A stretch of DNA of 64,000 nt from Pseudomonas sp. RC10. GTDB lineage: Bacteria > Pseudomonadota > Gammaproteobacteria > Pseudomonadales > Pseudomonadaceae. The first letter of the stretch is position 1, and every line of letters starts with the position of its first letter. The stretch lies in NCBI RefSeq assembly GCF_038397775.1, contig NZ_CP151650.1, positions 5,022,001 to 5,086,000 on the forward strand. Reading direction: 5' to 3'. The translations under genes and the position numbers were made by a program. Under the pieces are notes generated by a model. It ran no database searches, was not told the origin of the DNA, and saw nothing but the letters and a program-made list of their open reading frames with translations. Positions 55,232-63,528 of the stretch are shown one piece after another.

Positions 55232-55263
55232 CCCCCGCAGCAGCGCGGCTTGCCCGCGGGGGC
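55231..55263 (+). terminator. GC-rich hairpin after the GST gene
   Basis: GCCCCCGC (55231-55238) pairs perfectly with GCGGGGGC (55256-55263) across a 17-base loop that contains half of a REP core. The hairpin starts on the last base of the stop codon. No T run follows, so it may stabilise or end the transcript only weakly. Confidence 0.5.
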
Positions 55264-55282
55264 GTCCTTGATGTCGGCCTCG

Positions 55283-55669
55283 CTAAATTTTTCCAGTCAT
55301 GAGTGCCCAAATAAACGACAACATCAGCAACACCGCAGCTGCCACATTGGGGATTACCGCCCAGCGCTTCAAATGGGTGGGCATATTCTTCACATCGTCG
55401 GGATCAACCAGGCCCTTTCGTATATACATGTTGCTGAAAAGCATCACGCTCGTTGCAAGTCCCAGCCGGTACTGACGGCCTAATAAACCGGTGCTACTCC
55501 CTAGTCGTCTAGCCTCGACATTGATTTTGCTGTTTCCGAGTGCGTCTTCAATTTGCTCAAGCCTAAAGAGGACTACCCACAGAAGCACCGCCGCATCAAT
55601 CAGGGTGAGAAGAAAGCAGAGCACCACGCTCCAATCCAGAATGAATTTAACGTCCATGGACTTTCTCAT
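55283..55669 (-). CDS. Small multi-pass membrane protein, candidate immunity protein
   Basis: Up to 128 residues. Two starts are possible: 55669 (MRKSMDVK) or 55657 (MDVKF); both overlap the end of the upstream gene, so the pair is cotranscribed and translationally coupled. Hydrophobic segments lie near 9-36, 73-88 (weaker) and 106-124, with a charged loop between the first two. I do not recognise a family. A small inner-membrane protein tightly linked to a hydrophobic glycine-rich protein fits the pattern of immunity to a pore-forming toxin; this is inference from arrangement only. Confidence 0.65.
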   Translation of the reverse strand: MRKSMDVKFILDWSVVLCFLLTLIDAAVLLWVVLFRLEQIEDALGNSKINVEARRLGSSTGLLGRQYRLGLATSVMLFSNMYIRKGLVDPDDVKNMPTHLKRWAVIPNVAAAVLLMLSFIWALMTGKI

Positions 55670-56699
55670 ACATCAAAGTGGTCGAGCCTTCTCCAATCAT
55701 TGACCCCACTTTTCCTCCTCCCCATGCTGTAACTGCCCCAGCGATTAAAACGCAACCCGCTAAAGCCGCCCCACCGGTCGCTACTCCTAGCCCAACGCAG
55801 ACGGTCGGACCGACTGTTGTCGTAACCATTCCGCCTGCCCACGCCCCTGCTATTCCACCCGCAGCTTTCCCGGTTTCAACATACTTTGCCCGAGTACATT
55901 CCTCCTCCCGCCCCGTAGAACAGGCCTCCTGAATCTCCAGTGCCCCCACACCCAGGTCCAGCGCAATCCCGACGTAAGTCCCCTTGCTCATCGCACTCGC
56001 CATTTTGGTCACGCCCCTGACTTTGCTGGCATAGCCTCTGATGTCGCCGGTATGCAGGTAGCTTTTGGTGGAAATGCCCAAAATCTGCTTCATCTTGCCT
56101 TGGTTGTTCAGGCCCGACCCAAAGCGGCCAATGCCTTTCAGACTCTCCTGCATCCGGGAGAACAGCGCGCGGCGCTGGGCAAAGAACTGATCGTTGGTCA
56201 CCCCTCCAGCCCGCCACTTCTGATGCAGGGCCTCGGTCTGTTTGAGCAAGTCTTCCAGTGCGTTGAGATGCTTGCTCCACGCCGCTGTGGTGGCTCCGAT
56301 GCCGATCGAGCCGTACGACATGACGCTCTGCAGCAGGTCGAAGTTGTGCGTCATGACGTAACTTTCATGGTTTGTCATGCCAATCATCGCCCCGCGAACC
56401 TGCAAGGCCAGCTCCATCAACTGCGTTTCTTCGGGGGTGCACAGGTGCGTCGAGCCGTCACTGACGACCACAATCTCCCCCGGCATCACCATGCCATTTC
56501 GTAAAAAGGGATTAAGCTGATCGAGCTTCGAACGAGCGCTCATGGAGAGGGCGAGATGATGATCTCGAAGGTGAATATAGTGCCGGGTTTGATCGTTAAC
56601 GAATGCATAGGGTTGTGACACGTCGAGCTCCTTGCTTTGAAAGGATTGCCGCTGCGCGGTGTCCTTTCCGCTCCAGTAGAAGCCGGACAGTAATTTCAA
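55647..56699 (-). CDS. Uncharacterised protein with C-terminal glycine-zipper membrane domain
   Basis: A 350-residue protein. The first 240 residues are soluble, mostly helical from about 130 to 230, with no signal peptide. The last 100 residues contain Gly/Ala-rich hydrophobic stretches with a GxxxG pattern (AAGGIAGAWAGGMVTTTVG, VGLGVATGGAALAGCVLIAG, GGGKVGSMIGEG), fit to insert in membranes. This layout resembles pore-forming antibacterial effectors, and the gene overlaps a small membrane protein gene that could encode immunity. No VgrG, PAAR or other secretion gene is nearby, so delivery is unknown. It might instead be an ordinary structural membrane protein. Confidence 0.65.
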   Translation of the reverse strand: MKLLSGFYWSGKDTAQRQSFQSKELDVSQPYAFVNDQTRHYIHLRDHHLALSMSARSKLDQLNPFLRNGMVMPGEIVVVSDGSTHLCTPEETQLMELALQVRGAMIGMTNHESYVMTHNFDLLQSVMSYGSIGIGATTAAWSKHLNALEDLLKQTEALHQKWRAGGVTNDQFFAQRRALFSRMQESLKGIGRFGSGLNNQGKMKQILGISTKSYLHTGDIRGYASKVRGVTKMASAMSKGTYVGIALDLGVGALEIQEACSTGREEECTRAKYVETGKAAGGIAGAWAGGMVTTTVGPTVCVGLGVATGGAALAGCVLIAGAVTAWGGGKVGSMIGEGSTTLMYEKVHGR

Positions 56700-56871
56700 C
56701 GTTTGGTGATGTCATCAAACAGGTTGTTGAAAAAGGCCTGATTACAAAGTTTTCGGAAAGCCCCTACACCGACGTTATCGATGGCCTACACGGCAGAAAA
56801 CAACGCGCTCGACGGGGCGATCGTTCAGACGCCACCGCCGGCAAGCCGGGCTGCTACAGGGGGCTGCGCCG
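56700..56871. other. Intergenic region with a half REP
   Basis: Contains a degenerate single REP core (GCAAGCCGGGCTGCTACAGG, about 56842-56861) without its partner. The remainder shows no gene. Confidence 0.5.
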
Positions 56872-57102
56872 TCATACAGTCCGCCACTCAAAAATCGTCG
56901 AAAACAGCTCGCCATGCTTCGGCGGGGGGTTGCCTGCGTTGAGCTTTTGCGAGCGCAGCAATTCGATGTCCTGCGCCACTTCGGTCTTGAACTCGATGCT
57001 CCGCGCCACGCCGCCCACCGAACCGTCGCCGAACCCCAGCAACGAGCAGCCGTTGTTGATCACGGCGAAAAACACGATCACCCAGAAATTCGCGCCTCTC
57101 AC
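56872..57102 (-). CDS. Small protein with N-terminal membrane or signal segment
   Basis: A 76-residue protein beginning MRGANFWVIVFFAVINNGCSLLG, a short hydrophobic segment followed by Cys19; it could be a lipoprotein, although the box (INNGC) is poor. The rest is polar. The start overlaps the stop of the upstream small gene by four bases (ATGA), which supports both as real genes. I do not recognise the family. Confidence 0.55.
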   Translation of the reverse strand: MRGANFWVIVFFAVINNGCSLLGFGDGSVGGVARSIEFKTEVAQDIELLRSQKLNAGNPPPKHGELFSTIFEWRTV

Positions 57103-57290
57103 GACGCACGCCCCTTCGCCTGATCTGTCGCACGCTCAAGTGCAACGACAGATGTTTGCGCGGACGCCGATGACGGCGTGTTCAATTGGGGGTTCAGGCT
57201 GACGATTGTGACCACTGCGATGAAAACAACATACAACGCGATGGCGGTATAAGCGCCTTGTTTAAGTGAATGAAGAATGGCAGTGGCCAT
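57099..57290 (-). CDS. Small single-pass membrane protein
   Basis: A 63-residue protein from the ATG at 57290 (MATAILHSLKQGAYTA), preceded by GGAG; the frame is open 54 codons further up, but that part lacks a ribosome site. One membrane segment (about 14-32, TAIALYVVFIAVVTIVSL) and a polar Ser/Thr/Ala-rich tail. It is coupled to the next small gene. The function is unknown. Confidence 0.55.
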   Translation of the reverse strand: MATAILHSLKQGAYTAIALYVVFIAVVTIVSLNPQLNTPSSASAQTSVVALERATDQAKGRAS

Positions 57291-57632
57291 GACAGTAAGC
57301 TCCGGGATGTCTCTTTTCTGGCGGCCAGAATGCCCGGAGTTGTTATTAATGAAAAACGATGTACAGCGATTCAAAAGATCGATTGGGTTGATTATTGAGT
57401 CCTTCAATAAAGCCGATAGCGCGGCACTAATAGCGCTGTCAATACCGAGCAAGCATGGCTTTGATCACGTCCCACAGCCTTGTCAGAAATGCCCTTCAAC
57501 CCAGACTGGACGGGGATGACAGAAAATCACTACGCATCAGAATAAATTGCGCCCCCTCAGAGCCAACAATAATCATTATCATCCCCTGACAATCATGGGA
57601 GGTATTGATTGTGATCATCGAAGGATTCGGAT
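57291..57632. promoter_or_regulatory. Control region of the siderophore operon
   Basis: No gene is supported in this 342-base stretch. Near its right end are the Fur box (57562-57580), a possible sigma-70 promoter overlapping it (TTGCGC at 57547, 17 bases, TAATCA), and the ribosome site AGGA for the synthetase gene. The left part is lower in GC and shows no clear motif. Confidence 0.5.
57562..57580 (+). promoter_or_regulatory. Fur box
   Basis: GCCAACAATAATCATTATC matches 15 of 19 positions of the Fur consensus, with the right-hand 12 bases (AATAATCATTATC core) perfect. It is 53 bases before the siderophore synthetase start, so iron-bound Fur should repress the operon. Confidence 0.8.
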
Positions 57633-59555
57633 GTGAGCCCGCTACACGCTTTAATGCCTGAAAACGTAACGTCCCATTTAAGGCATGGGATCAACTCTTC
57701 CATTTTCACGCATCACCGCATCACCGAAGAAAACGTAACTATTGCGCTTCAAAAATCGTCACAACGAGCCTTGCAACGTTTGACACAAGCAATGTTAAGA
57801 GAAGGGATAATTCAGTCGAATACACTCACACTGCTACCAGATGGCAATCGCTCATTACCGTTAACTTCTACTACCGAACTTGTATTCGAGGATCTGATTG
57901 ATCACCGAATGAGTGCCTGGTCATTAGGTGGCAGGGTACTCATTCATCACAAGGGACTGCCTGCCTCCCCCCTCACACTGCCTTCAGAACTTCTGGAGTA
58001 TGTGCTAGCTGTCTCAGATGACATCGCAGATGCAGACGTTTTGACGCGCCTGTCTGCCGAAATCGATAACAGCTTCATGAACGACATCCTCTGCGTGGCG
58101 TTTCACGACGCTTGGAGCAGACGTTTGGCTGCGTCCTCGCGTGAGCACGGTTCAAACTCATTCCTTGCCGACTTGCGCGATACACCTGCCGTCAATACCA
58201 GCCTCGTTCTGGAGCAATGGGGTACAACCGGACACCCTTGGCATCCCAATTACAAAACGAAACTGGGACTGTCACCCCGCCAAGTGATCGATTACTCCCC
58301 AGAGTTCGACGCCCGTTTTGAAGTCATTCTGTGCGCCGTGCACAGAGACTTTATCCATATCGAATCCTTGCCCGGATCACCTGAGTATAGGGACTGGTTA
58401 GCTCAATGGTTTCCTGAGCCGCTGCACAAACTTGATAGCCTGCTTCACGCACAAGGCCTTAATGCCAGCGATTACTTCCCGCTCCCTGTCCATCCTTGGC
58501 AGGCGAGCGAAACACTCCCATCACTCTTCGCTGATGAACTCAGTGACCGCCTGCTCGTGATGTCCCGGATAAAGGCATTCACAGCACATCCCACCATGTC
58601 ATTCAGGACTGTTTTACCTGAGGCGAGCCGAACCGCTCCCATGGTCAAACTGCCTGTGGGCCTGCGCCTGACCAGCGTTCAGCGCACCCTTTCCCCGAGG
58701 TCTGCGTGCATGGGGCCCAGAGTGTCGGCGCTGCTGATGCGCATCCTCAATGCTGAACCTGAAGTTCAGAAAACGCTCATCGTTGTCCCTGAATGTATAG
58801 GGCTGCACTTCAAATCCCATCGACCATCGGATGATCGTGAACGTCACCTGTCGGTGCTTTACCGAACCAATCCGAATGACCTGCTGAACCCCGGCGAAAT
58901 AGCTGTCCCTGTCGGAAGTCTGTTCGCACCCGATCACCGCGATGAACCTTTGCTGCGTCAGTGGATTTTGCTCTCAGAGGGCAATGACAGCCCTCAGGCG
59001 GCGAGCGACTTTCTAGACCGTTACCTCTATGCCGCCCTTCCAGGGCTCATGGCGATGTACCTGTTGTATGGGTTTGCCTTTGAAGCCCATCAACAAAACA
59101 GCTTCATGGTGATGGACGTGAACGGGCAGCCCTCCCGCTTATTGCTGCGGGATTTCGGTGACATCCGGATCGACCGAAAAACCCTGAATCAACGAGGCTT
59201 TGACCTGCTGCTCAAAGATCCGGCAATGACACTGTATGAAGACACCGGTTTTGTCAGGGATAAATTGCTGCACACCGCTTTCATGTGCCATTTCGGTGAG
59301 CTGATTCTGTTGATTTCTCGACACTGGGAACTGACGGAGTCCGATCTCTGGGAAGCCCTCAGCGCCCACGTTAACTGTTGTTTCGACGACCTTAAAGAAC
59401 GCACCGAACCTGGACGTTGGCATGCAGAGCGTGAGGCATTGCTGGTCAATGACTGGCCCGCAAAATCCTTTCTTCGAATGCGATTGAGGGACAGCCCCAT
59501 CGATATCGTCAGGCGCCTCAAGAATCCTCTGAACCACGAACGCCATGCGCGCTGA
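57633..59555 (+). CDS. IucA/IucC-family NIS siderophore synthetase
   Basis: A 640-residue NRPS-independent siderophore synthetase that would adenylate a carboxylate, probably citrate, and couple it to an amine or alcohol. The GTG start at 57633 follows AGGA by seven bases. Family motifs: GHPWHPNYKTKLG near 200, the HPWQ motif near 286, KLPVGLRLTSVQRTLSP near 339, EAHQQNS near 484 and LLRDFGDIRID near 504. The C-terminal half is a FhuF-like ferric-reductase fold. It is the only synthetase in the operon, as in the rhizoferrin loci of Legionella and Francisella, so a bis-citryl product is plausible but unproven. Base composition is lower in GC than in the flanking housekeeping genes. Confidence 0.92.
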   Translation: MSPLHALMPENVTSHLRHGINSSIFTHHRITEENVTIALQKSSQRALQRLTQAMLREGIIQSNTLTLLPDGNRSLPLTSTTELVFEDLIDHRMSAWSLGGRVLIHHKGLPASPLTLPSELLEYVLAVSDDIADADVLTRLSAEIDNSFMNDILCVAFHDAWSRRLAASSREHGSNSFLADLRDTPAVNTSLVLEQWGTTGHPWHPNYKTKLGLSPRQVIDYSPEFDARFEVILCAVHRDFIHIESLPGSPEYRDWLAQWFPEPLHKLDSLLHAQGLNASDYFPLPVHPWQASETLPSLFADELSDRLLVMSRIKAFTAHPTMSFRTVLPEASRTAPMVKLPVGLRLTSVQRTLSPRSACMGPRVSALLMRILNAEPEVQKTLIVVPECIGLHFKSHRPSDDRERHLSVLYRTNPNDLLNPGEIAVPVGSLFAPDHRDEPLLRQWILLSEGNDSPQAASDFLDRYLYAALPGLMAMYLLYGFAFEAHQQNSFMVMDVNGQPSRLLLRDFGDIRIDRKTLNQRGFDLLLKDPAMTLYEDTGFVRDKLLHTAFMCHFGELILLISRHWELTESDLWEALSAHVNCCFDDLKERTEPGRWHAEREALLVNDWPAKSFLRMRLRDSPIDIVRRLKNPLNHERHAR

Positions 59556-60753
59556 CCAACGCGTGATGCGAGCACTGCTGCTGATTCAGTTGATCTCGAT
59601 GGGAGCCATGGAAATGAGCGGCCCATTCTGGCCACTGCATATGCAGACACTCCTCAGCCCCCACGATCAGGACTACAGCGGGCTACTGGCCGGTCTTGTC
59701 TATGCTGGACCGATGCTGACCGCCATGATTTTCACGCCGTACTGGGGGCGGCTGGGCGATCGGGTAGGCCACAAGCTGATGCTCATCAGAGCATTGATTG
59801 CATTGGCGATCTGCCAGAGCCTTGCGGGCCTGGTCACAGACCCGTGGCTGCTCATCGTCATGCGAATGGCACAAGGCGGACTCGCGGGATTTCTGGCCGC
59901 CGCACAGGCTTATGCACTAAGCCTGAACCTCCAAAATGGGCAGGGACGTACGATTACGAAGCTGCAATCGGCCACGGCCGTAGGATCGCTGGCAGGTCCC
60001 GTGGTCGGGGGCTGGCTGATGGAGTCCTACAGCTTTGCAGTGCTGTGCCATCTCGCGGCGGTACTCTGCGCCTGTTGCGCACTCGTCAGTTTCAGGCTTC
60101 CTGATACAAGCGACCGATCCAAATCATCGCATAGACTGAATACACCGCTTCCTCGGGGATGGATTGGCGCCCTGCTTCTGATCATCGTGCTCATTCAAGC
60201 CGCGAAGGTCATGCCGCAGCCTTTCTACGCGCTCTACGTCACGCAGGTTCTGCATGCGACACCTAGTCTGATCGGCATCACCTACGCCGTGAGCGCGGCA
60301 TCCCTCGCCTTATCGGCCCCCCTTTGGGGTCGGCTTTTTGATCAATGGCAACCGCCCAAAGTCCTTCAGGTCATCGAGTGGGTGATCTGGCTAAGCGCGT
60401 TGACGGTCGCTATTGGAGCATTGGCCAATGAGTGGCTGACGTTCGTGGTGAGTCGACTGCTCTGGGGCGTATGGCAAGGCGCACTACTCCCCGTCGCCTA
60501 CGCATTGATTGCGAGCACCCTGCCGCAACCCCGCCATGGCTTCGCCCTGGGCCTGGGCAACAGCGCAGCCAAAGCTGGCGCTCTTGCAGGTGTGCTCGTC
60601 GGCGGCATCGGCATGAGCTTCATGGGCCTGCTCAACAGCTTCTGGCTTGTTGCATCGACCTACGTCATCGCGGCCTTGGCGGTTCGAGCCATTCGCGCCA
60701 CGCACACAGCTGCTATCTGCCCTCGTTATTCTTCAACACCTGGAAAAACCTGA
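59545..60753 (+). CDS. MFS transporter, likely siderophore exporter
   Basis: A 402-residue major facilitator with about 12 membrane segments. It overlaps the synthetase by 11 bases. Motif A is seen between TM2 and TM3 (GRLGDRVGHKLML) and again in the second half (WGRLFDQWQPPKVL). By position and type it corresponds to LbtB/FslB-like exporters that release the siderophore across the inner membrane. Import of the ferric complex from the periplasm is an alternative. Confidence 0.88.
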   Translation: MRADQRVMRALLLIQLISMGAMEMSGPFWPLHMQTLLSPHDQDYSGLLAGLVYAGPMLTAMIFTPYWGRLGDRVGHKLMLIRALIALAICQSLAGLVTDPWLLIVMRMAQGGLAGFLAAAQAYALSLNLQNGQGRTITKLQSATAVGSLAGPVVGGWLMESYSFAVLCHLAAVLCACCALVSFRLPDTSDRSKSSHRLNTPLPRGWIGALLLIIVLIQAAKVMPQPFYALYVTQVLHATPSLIGITYAVSAASLALSAPLWGRLFDQWQPPKVLQVIEWVIWLSALTVAIGALANEWLTFVVSRLLWGVWQGALLPVAYALIASTLPQPRHGFALGLGNSAAKAGALAGVLVGGIGMSFMGLLNSFWLVASTYVIAALAVRAIRATHTAAICPRYSSTPGKT

Positions 60754-60755
60754 CA

Positions 60756-62873
60756 ATGACAAAACCCCGCCTCACTTTTCTGCTGCCTTTATTCGGCTCT
60801 GTAACCCTGCCTGTGGCTGCCGAGCAAAACGAAAACACCGAGCCATCGGGCACCTTGAATCTTTCCGAGGTCGTGGTTTCCGCGACACGGACCCGGGAAA
60901 GCATCGCGTCGATTCCGGGGTCGGTGCAGGTCATCGATGCTGATCAGGTTCGTCACCAGAGCACTGCGGGGCGTCGGGTGTCAGACATCGTCGGGCAATT
61001 GGTGCCAGGACTTGCGCCGGGCACAGGTGGCATGAGCAATTTCGGCCAGACATTGCGAGGTCGCAGCCTGCTGGTGTTGATCGATGGGGTATCGCAGAAC
61101 TCGACGCGAGACAACTTCCGGCAACTGAACAGTATTTCTCCCGAGAGCATCGAACGAATCGAGGTGATCTCTGGCGCCAGTAGCATCTACGGTGCAGGGG
61201 CGTCGGGCGGAATCATCAATATCATTACCAAACGCAATCAGGGCGAGACGCTCGGATTGCGCAGCAAGGTGGGCATCAGCGCAGCCAATAACCTGCAGTC
61301 GCAGGGTTTTGCCTACGAAGCCTTTCAAAGCGTGACGGGCCGTGCAGGCCCTTGGGACGGGTATCTCTCGGCTGCACTGACACAACGCGACGATCAGTTC
61401 GACGGCAACGGCAAGCGCATTGCGCAGGACACTTCTCAGGGCAGCAATCTGGACACCGAGACCTATGACCTGCAGGCCAGATTCGGCTATGAACTGGATG
61501 CTGAACGCGCATTGAGGCTGTCGCTGCAGGACTACAAGGACCAGCAAAAAACCCGTTACAGCAAAGACCCGAAAAATCGGGACGAGGCCGTGGCGCTTAA
61601 AGGACTGATCCTCGGAGATCAACCTCATACGCGCAATCAAGCCATCAATCTGGACTACAGCGACAGCAATTTTTTCGAACAGAGTCTGCAGCTGGAAAGC
61701 TACTGGCGGCGCGCCGATGCGCTCTTCTTCCCCGACCTTCGCCGTGGCAAAGCTGGCGTTTCCGATAACAACAGCGTGCAGGATGTGTACGGCTTGCGAG
61801 CCGCCATTCAAACCGCCCTGCCCACCCTCGGCAACGTTACCGGGCATCTGGTGTGGGGCGCCGACTACGATCGCGAAAGGTCCCGACAGCGCGGTGATCA
61901 GTACACCGTCGATGGCCTGACCTACCGCAAGACCGGCACCACTTTTGAGCTGGGGCCTGATCTCGAAACCACCACCAGGGCACTGTTCGGCCAGGTGTCC
62001 TTTGATCTGGGCGACTGGACCGTGCGAGGAGGCGTGCGCCGAGCATGGGTCGAGAGCCAGGTCAGAGACAGCATCGCTTATGGCGAAATCGTTCGGACCG
62101 GACGCTGGTCGACCTTGCCGGGTGAAACGCTCAAGTACGATGCCACGCTCTACAACCTGGGTGCTGTTTACCGCTTGAGCGAGACGCAGGAAATTTTCGC
62201 CAACTTCAGCCAAGGCTTTTCATTGCCTGATATTCAGCGCTATTTGCGTGACGTCAGCAGCACCTACGACATCAGCCAGCTCAATGCCCAAGCGTTGAAG
62301 GTCGACAGCCATGAACTGGGCTGGCGCGCGAATGGGGACAAATGGCACACCCAGATAACAATTTATGAAAACACCTCCGACGTGACCCAGTTCTACGACG
62401 CGCGGGACCGCGTGCTGAGGTTAATCAATCAGAACGAACGCGTGAGAGGAATCGAAACCGATGTGGCCTATCGTCTGAGTGACGTCTGGAATACGGGCGG
62501 GACCTATTCGTGGGTAAAAGGGGAAACACGCCAGGCGGGCAAATGGATCGACCTGCCGGCGACGCGCGTGTCACCGGCCAAAACAACCGTCTTTGCCGAA
62601 TATGCGCCCGACCGTTACTCCATCCGTCTGCAAGCGTTGCATCTCGCCAACTACGACGCCGCCGCCAAAGACAATAATGGTCGCTCCATTGATAGTTACA
62701 CCCTGTTTGATCTTCTGGGTTCGACACAACTGCCGGTGGGACGTATGGAAGGCGGTATCTATAACATGAACAATCGTCAGTACCAGACACTATTCAGCCA
62801 AGCCACCGCTCGTGCGCCTTTTACGCACGCTCAGGGCCGAACGGTAGGAATCAGTTATGCACTGGATTTCTGA
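60756..62873 (+). CDS. TonB-dependent siderophore receptor
   Basis: A 705-residue outer-membrane receptor with a signal peptide (cut near LPVAA, residue 22), a TonB box-like segment LSEVVVSATR (about 34-43), the plug (IPGSVQVIDADQV to GAGASGGIINIITKR) and a 22-strand barrel ending in an aromatic C-terminus (ISYALDF). It begins two bases after the exporter gene. It should take up the ferric form of the siderophore made by the operon. The plug resembles those of the CirA and aerobactin/rhizoferrin-type receptors. Confidence 0.93.
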   Translation: MTKPRLTFLLPLFGSVTLPVAAEQNENTEPSGTLNLSEVVVSATRTRESIASIPGSVQVIDADQVRHQSTAGRRVSDIVGQLVPGLAPGTGGMSNFGQTLRGRSLLVLIDGVSQNSTRDNFRQLNSISPESIERIEVISGASSIYGAGASGGIINIITKRNQGETLGLRSKVGISAANNLQSQGFAYEAFQSVTGRAGPWDGYLSAALTQRDDQFDGNGKRIAQDTSQGSNLDTETYDLQARFGYELDAERALRLSLQDYKDQQKTRYSKDPKNRDEAVALKGLILGDQPHTRNQAINLDYSDSNFFEQSLQLESYWRRADALFFPDLRRGKAGVSDNNSVQDVYGLRAAIQTALPTLGNVTGHLVWGADYDRERSRQRGDQYTVDGLTYRKTGTTFELGPDLETTTRALFGQVSFDLGDWTVRGGVRRAWVESQVRDSIAYGEIVRTGRWSTLPGETLKYDATLYNLGAVYRLSETQEIFANFSQGFSLPDIQRYLRDVSSTYDISQLNAQALKVDSHELGWRANGDKWHTQITIYENTSDVTQFYDARDRVLRLINQNERVRGIETDVAYRLSDVWNTGGTYSWVKGETRQAGKWIDLPATRVSPAKTTVFAEYAPDRYSIRLQALHLANYDAAAKDNNGRSIDSYTLFDLLGSTQLPVGRMEGGIYNMNNRQYQTLFSQATARAPFTHAQGRTVGISYALDF

Positions 62874-62894
62874 TAATTCTCACGCATAAAAAAA

Positions 62895-62922
62895 TCCCCA
62901 TCGCTTATTCAGCAGACGGGGA
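62895..62922 (-). terminator. Possible terminator facing left
   Basis: Arms TCCCC (62895-62899) and GGGGA (62918-62922), with an A run at 62888-62894 that reads as seven Ts after the stem on the minus strand. It could end minus-strand transcription from the small exported protein gene, or separate it from the receptor gene. The stem is short. Confidence 0.35.
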
Positions 62923-62940
62923 CCAAAGGGAGGGAATTCA

Positions 62941-63043
62941 ACGCTTTCGCGAGCAAGCTCGCCGGCATTTGATGCATGGCCTGACACGCAGTGGTCAGTG
63001 GGTCGCATCAACCTGTTAACGGCGAAGTTGCTCGCGAAAGCGT
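62941..63043. repeat. REPIN, 23-base arms
   Basis: Arms 62941-62963 and 63021-63043 are inverted repeats with two mismatches (start ACGCTTTCGCGAGCAA). The core GCGAGCAAGCTCGCC belongs to the same family as the 49595 element. The spacer has a further imperfect pair (CTGACACGCAGTGGTCAG). Confidence 0.8.
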
Positions 63044-63089
63044 TCTTTCAATGTCGAGCAATGTGAAGCAGTACAGCGGTGTTTCTTAC

Positions 63090-63140
63090 AAATCCATTCC
63101 CCGGTAGTGAACATAGGTTTCATTAACGGGGAATGGATTT
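63090..63140 (-). terminator. Strong hairpin after the small exported protein gene
   Basis: Perfect 14-base arms AAATCCATTCCCCG (63090-63103) and its complement (63127-63140) with a 23-base loop, 16 bases after the stop of the minus-strand gene. A proper T run is lacking, so it may act by stabilising the mRNA end or with Rho. Confidence 0.5.
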
Positions 63141-63156
63141 ACGTCGAGAGTTCTAT

Positions 63157-63339
63157 TCATTGCTGGGTCTTATGATCCAGAGCTGCGTAGAAGTTGGCGC
63201 TTTGTTGCAGGTATTTCGGGGTGTAGCTCTGGGTCGAGCTGATTTTTTTCTCTGTCACTTCGGCACTGGCACTGGCTGGCAATGCAACGGTGGCGGAGAT
63301 GGCAGACGCGGCGATGATGGAGAAGAGATTGAAGTTCAT
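63157..63339 (-). CDS. Small exported protein of unknown function
   Basis: A 60-residue protein from the ATG at 63339 (MNFNLFSIIAASAISA) with GAGG upstream; a start 11 codons earlier is possible but has no ribosome site. Residues 1-23 form a signal peptide with cleavage likely after ASASA. The mature part is about 36 residues (EVTEKKISSTQSYTPKY...), polar and without cysteines. Small periplasmic proteins of this size are frequent in Pseudomonas, and most have no known role. A strong hairpin follows the gene. Confidence 0.7.
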   Translation of the reverse strand: MNFNLFSIIAASAISATVALPASASAEVTEKKISSTQSYTPKYLQQSANFYAALDHKTQQ

Positions 63340-63471
63340 GATGTGTACCTCGGTGTTGATGTTTCGTTTCAAGTCTTGACCGTCTTGGCCGTGGAATGAA
63401 AGTTACGCCCGAGGCGCTTTCAGAAAAAATCTTTTCTGCCACTAGCCCTTATCAATTCAATTAATAGATGG

Positions 63472-63500
63472 CTCCAGCCCTTGATTTCAAAGGGCTGGAG
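63472..63500. terminator. Hairpin after the lactonase gene
   Basis: Perfect 11-base arms CTCCAGCCCTT (63472-63482) and its complement (63490-63500) with a seven-base loop, 28 bases beyond the lactonase stop. No clear T run on the minus strand, only an AT-rich stretch. Confidence 0.5.
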
Positions 63501-63528
63501 GGTGCGTCAAGGTGTCACTTGCGCGAGG

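Noticed and set aside
56700..56871. A plus-strand coding fragment (VIKQVVEKGLITKFSE) as a gene remnant
   Set aside because: Too short, with no ribosome site or recognisable family; could be chance.
57277..57519. 80-codon plus-strand frame upstream of the Fur box
   Set aside because: It overlaps the start of the small membrane gene on the other strand, lacks a ribosome site and has no recognisable features.
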